Source: Lachnospiraceae bacterium UBA1755
GTDB taxonomy: Bacteria; Bacillota; Clostridia; Lachnospirales; Lachnospiraceae
Assembly (NCBI GenBank): GCA_002314805.1
Contig: DCHJ01000105.1
Coordinates: 1 to 7,253 of the forward strand
Direction: 5' to 3'
DNA: 7,253 nt
A model generated the notes under the pieces. That model saw nothing but the letters and a program-made list of their open reading frames with translations, was not told the origin of the DNA and did not search any database. The position numbers were made by a program, and so were the translations under genes. The first letter of the stretch is position 1. Each line of letters opens with the position of its first letter. Shown here piece by piece: positions 5,583 through 7,253 of the stretch.

Positions 5583-6794
5583 ATGCATCAATATTTTAGA
5601 AGTATAGGTTTCTCGCATCTGGTGCGGGAACAGGACATAGACAGGCTACTCAGGAGCTGCGAAAAGCACGGTATGGACTCCGCCCGGCGCTACATCGATT
5701 CCAACGAACAGATGTGGCTTGAGATACGTGTCCCGGTTTCAGGATCCATGGGACTCTGCATCACCGGCTACATCGGGGCGAGGGGCAAATTCAAACGGAC
5801 CGCGTACTACCCATATCTGCGCAGCGAAGATATGACCAGCAGCGTGCGCCCCTCTGTCTACAGACGCGTGGACGGCGGACATTTCAGTGCCATCATCGAC
5901 GATGCACGCGTAGGCATGACACTCATCTACCAGCTGGATAATCCCTTTGATTATCTGCACAGATGCGGCGAAGGCAATCCCATCCCGTGCAATGTGATCA
6001 GCAAGCTGTCAGGGTTTTGCAGCAAAGGTTTCGTGCTGCTCCCTTCTGCGAAAGCAGATGAATTGCGGGTGCGCATGCCGGGGGACGGGCAGACCCAAGG
6101 TTCAGCGGGCGCAGTCGGCTCCTGCGGAGGCGGAGACGGATCAGATATGCGGTCAGCGGGAGCAGCAGGCCCTAATGACGGCGTGGACGGGCAGACTCAG
6201 GGTTCAGCGGGGGCAGCATCAACAGGGACTCCGGGGCAGAACGCAGGGGTCGGACAGAACTGTCAGCCGGGAATGAATAATGGTGCCGGATTGAATGGAC
6301 TGCCGGGGCAGAACGTTGGTTTTGGGATGAATCCTCTGCCGGGGCAGAACGTTCCGAATACATACAATGGCAATCAGCCCGGACCGAACGGTAAAGACGG
6401 ACAAAATAATCAGTCGGATCAGGAGGCGCGCATGTCGCTTCTGGAAGCGGCCCGCAACGGACAGACCGATGCAATAGAACAGCTTGCACTTGAGGAGATG
6501 AATACGATCGCTACCCTCAGCAAGCGCCTGCAGAATGAAGATATATATTCTATCGTCAGTTCCGTGTTCATGCCTCAGGGCGTGGAATGCGAGATATATC
6601 TGGTGGTCGGGGACATCCTGAAGGTTGAAAGGATCAGAAACGAAATTACCGGAGAAATGATTTATGACTTGACTTTATCCGCAAATGATATGATAATTCA
6701 TGTGGCGATAAATGAAGCTGACCTTGAAGGTGAACCAATGCCGGGGCGCCGATTCAAGGGTAGGATATGGCTGCAGGGACGCATAGAGTTTTGA
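5583..6794 (+). CDS. DUF3881 family protein with a long low-complexity insertion
   Basis: The product is 403 residues. ATG at 5583 follows AAGGAG (5571-5576) by 6 nt; the stop is TGA at 6792-6794. Residues 1-162, opening MHQYFRSIGFS, and residues about 282-403 (LLEAARNGQTDAIEQL, RLQNEDIYSIVSSVFMPQGV, then VVGDIL) match my recollection of DUF3881, a Lachnospiraceae family of unknown function and about 290 residues. The excess length is residues about 165-281, rich in Gly, Gln, Asn, Pro, Ala and Ser, with DGQTQGSAGA twice and PGQN three times. No signal peptide, membrane segment or catalytic motif is visible, so a cytoplasmic location is likely. The C-terminal part suggests a compact alpha/beta fold, and the insertion looks like a flexible linker between two modules. 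It seems to be transcribed alone, divergently from the MATE gene. Function is unknown; family assignment is by recall. Confidence 0.8.
   Translation: MHQYFRSIGFSHLVREQDIDRLLRSCEKHGMDSARRYIDSNEQMWLEIRVPVSGSMGLCITGYIGARGKFKRTAYYPYLRSEDMTSSVRPSVYRRVDGGHFSAIIDDARVGMTLIYQLDNPFDYLHRCGEGNPIPCNVISKLSGFCSKGFVLLPSAKADELRVRMPGDGQTQGSAGAVGSCGGGDGSDMRSAGAAGPNDGVDGQTQGSAGAASTGTPGQNAGVGQNCQPGMNNGAGLNGLPGQNVGFGMNPLPGQNVPNTYNGNQPGPNGKDGQNNQSDQEARMSLLEAARNGQTDAIEQLALEEMNTIATLSKRLQNEDIYSIVSSVFMPQGVECEIYLVVGDILKVERIRNEITGEMIYDLTLSANDMIIHVAINEADLEGEPMPGRRFKGRIWLQGRIEF
6084..6216 (+). repeat. Direct 31-nt repeats encoding DGQTQGSAGA
   Basis: Copies at 6084-6114 and 6186-6216 are 102 nt apart, in frame, and match at 28 of 31 bases. 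All three differences are at third codon positions and synonymous, so the peptide is identical. A shorter related element, RSAGAAG, lies between them at about 6150-6170. Confidence 0.85.
6231..6353 (+). repeat. Three in-frame CCGGGGCAGAAC (PGQN) repeats
   Basis: CCGGGGCAGAAC occurs at 6231-6242, 6303-6314 and 6339-6350. The last two belong to an exact 18-nt repeat, CTGCCGGGGCAGAACGTT, at 6300-6317 and 6336-6353, spaced 36 nt (12 codons). The identity suggests recent local duplication. Confidence 0.85.
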
Positions 6795-6858
6795 TATGCC
6801 GACGGTATCTCGGAAACAGAAGGCCGGGAGCGTATCGGGGATATGTGCATTGGACGTG

Positions 6859-6914
6859 TGTCAGGGACATGTTCACCGGTTCGGGTCTGACAGCCGTATG
6901 TCGCTACATGTCAG
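6859..6914 (+). terminator. Three-element alternative hairpins after the DUF3881 gene
   Basis: TGTCAG (6859-6864), CTGACA (6887-6892) and TGTCAG (6909-6914) allow the middle element to pair with either outer copy. The 2:3 hairpin gains an inner GTA/TAC stem (6895-6897 with 6904-6906) and is followed by TATCAAAAGTTTTTAA, so it could act as a weak terminator for the DUF3881 transcript. The U-rich stretch starts about 9 nt late, which lowers confidence. Confidence 0.35.
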
Positions 6915-6973
6915 TATCAAAAGTTTTTAATCCGCGATTAGACAGTTTCAAAAGCTTTTAATCCACGAAAGTG
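6912..6973 (+). repeat. Direct repeats with 31-nt period
   Basis: CAGTATCAAAAGTTTTTAAT from 6912 and CAGTTTCAAAAGCTTTTAAT from 6943 differ at two of 20 positions, and both continue into CCRCGA. The first copy contains the dyad TAATC-CGC-GATTA (6928-6940). The second leads into a GAAA-loop hairpin. Confidence 0.7.
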
Positions 6974-6981
6974 GCTTAAAA
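6956..6981. repeat. Hairpin with GAAA tetraloop before the first tRNA fragment
   Basis: TTTTAA (6956-6961) pairs with TTAAAA (6976-6981), and CCAC (6963-6966) with GTGG (6971-6974), around the loop GAAA (6967-6970); only T6962/C6975 is mismatched. GAAA is a stable GNRA tetraloop. No U tract follows on the plus strand. It ends 6 nt before the tRNA fragment at 6988. Confidence 0.5.
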
Positions 6982-6987
6982 TAAAGG

Positions 6988-7009
6988 GTTTCCGTAGCTC
7001 AGCAGGATA
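6988..7009 (+). pseudogene. Truncated tRNA 5' end (stops in the D loop)
   Basis: GTTTCCG (6988-6994) sits where an acceptor 5' strand would, followed by TA, the D-stem GCTC (6997-7000) and D-loop AGCAGGATA (7001-7009). The expected GAGC does not follow; the sequence continues TCCGGGACATC. It matches the fragment at 7106 at about 18 of 22 positions. A GAGCGTTC at 7073-7080 resembles the missing D-stem strand, but what follows it does not fold as a tRNA. It is not a functional tRNA; decay, insertion or a chance resemblance of the conserved D arm are all possible. Confidence 0.5.
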
Positions 7010-7022
7010 TCCGGGACATCTT

Positions 7023-7036
7023 AGCGCTTTAGCGCT
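7023..7036. repeat. Palindromic hairpin (AGCGCT-TT-AGCGCT)
   Basis: Two copies of the self-complementary hexamer AGCGCT separated by TT form a compact GC-rich hairpin, and also a TTAGCGCT direct repeat. It lies 13 nt after the break point of the first tRNA fragment. No U tract follows. Confidence 0.5.
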
Positions 7037-7105
7037 TAGATGCACCGCAGGCAGGGAGCGAAGCGAGTCGCCGAGCGTTCAAAGTGGGCGAAGACAACAG
7101 AATGA

Positions 7106-7144
7106 GTTTATGTAGCTCAGTGGATAGAGCGTTCGCCTCCTAAG
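7106..7144 (+). pseudogene. Truncated tRNA-Arg(CCT), 5' half only
   Basis: The order matches a tRNA exactly: acceptor 5' strand GTTTATG (7106-7112), TA, D stem GCTC/GAGC (7115-7118, 7127-7130) with loop AGTGGATA, G26, anticodon stem TTCGC (7132-7136) and loop CTCCTAA (7137-7143), giving anticodon CCT at 7139-7141 for arginine. After G39 (7144) the expected CGAA is missing and the sequence becomes AATGGAGTGAAACG. No T arm and no CATAAAC acceptor strand appear in the remaining 109 bases. It is therefore broken, or interrupted by an insert whose far side lies outside the window. Confidence 0.7.
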
Positions 7145-7177
7145 AATGGAGTGAAACGAAGACTGATAAAAACAATC

Positions 7178-7212
7178 GGATTTTACAAGCCGGAAGGTAA
7201 GTGGTAAAATCC
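7178..7212. repeat. Perfect 9-bp inverted repeat after the tRNA-Arg fragment
   Basis: GGATTTTAC (7178-7186) and GTAAAATCC (7204-7212) flank 17 nt. The stem starts 34 nt after the point where the tRNA-Arg sequence breaks off. It could be an RNA hairpin or a protein-binding dyad; no U tract follows. Confidence 0.6.
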
Positions 7213-7226
7213 AGACAGATCGTGCA

Positions 7227-7253
7227 AATCGCGATTAGACAATTTCAAAAGCT
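7227..7253 (+). repeat. Second copy of the GCGATTAGACA repeat, cut by the window end
   Basis: This 27-nt stretch matches 6929-6956 with one missing base and one substitution (GCGATTAGACARTTTCAAAAGCT in both, R being A or G). It begins with the perfect palindrome AATCGCGATT. The two copies are about 298 nt apart and bracket the tRNA fragments, and the match runs up to the last base of the window. Confidence 0.8.

Larger units (their letters stand above)
6795..7253. other. Gene-free tail with tRNA fragments, hairpins and direct repeats
   Basis: No convincing protein gene is present from the DUF3881 stop to the window end; a 64-codon plus-strand frame at 6767-6961 overlaps the DUF3881 end and has no ribosome binding site. 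The stretch contains mutually exclusive hairpins (6859-6914), a 31-nt-period repeat (6912-6973), a GAAA-loop hairpin (6956-6981), two truncated tRNA 5' halves (6988-7009, 7106-7144), a palindromic hairpin (7023-7036), a 9-bp inverted repeat (7178-7212) and a second copy of a repeat at the window edge (7227-7253). It reads as a decayed tRNA or repeat locus that continues to the right. Confidence 0.65.

Noticed and set aside
6172..6489. Minus-strand frame of 105 codons opposite the DUF3881 insertion
   Set aside because: Repeat-rich GC DNA lacks stop codons by composition; no ribosome binding site and no recognisable product.
6912..7253. CRISPR-like array from the short repeats
   Set aside because: Only two degenerate 31-nt copies adjoin without spacers, and the third element is 298 nt away; no cas gene is visible.

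Overview
The window looks like chromosome from a Gram-positive anaerobe, most likely Lachnospiraceae (Clostridia). The main reasons are a DUF3881-type protein, a family I know almost only from that group; a large surface protein combining InlB-type repeats with choline-binding-like wall-binding repeats; a Clostridia-style MATE transporter; and strong purine-rich ribosome binding sites. This placement rests on family recall, not on a database search.

Layout from left to right. Positions 1-1707 (+) hold the 3' part of a secreted surface protein. It has tandem 79-residue InlB/Flg_new-like repeats, a run of 13 glycines and a C-terminal wall-binding region; its start lies left of the window. Positions 1708-1876 are a structured convergent spacer. 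Positions 1877-3583 (-) encode a 568-residue SWIM zinc-finger protein, preceded by a leader of about 130 nt with palindromes and a possible TATAAT box. Positions 3836-3870 hold a strong terminator for the next gene, a MATE-family efflux transporter at 3908-5275 (-). A 307-nt divergent spacer follows and carries two candidate + strand promoters. Positions 5583-6794 (+) encode the DUF3881-type protein, whose two conserved parts are separated by a Gly/Gln/Asn/Pro-rich insertion of about 115 residues.

The last 459 bases have no convincing protein gene but are crowded with structure. They contain short direct repeats, several hairpins, and two truncated tRNA 5' halves. One (7106-7144) reads as tRNA-Arg(CCT) up to the 3' side of the anticodon loop and then departs; the other (6988-7009) stops in the D loop. 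A repeat around a GCGATTAGACA core occurs before these fragments and again at the window end, so an array may continue to the right. This is the most unusual part of the window.

The four protein genes do not form an obvious pathway. The first two converge, the two minus-strand genes are separated by a terminator, and the last two diverge, so each is probably its own transcription unit. I see no defence system, CRISPR array or complete mobile element.
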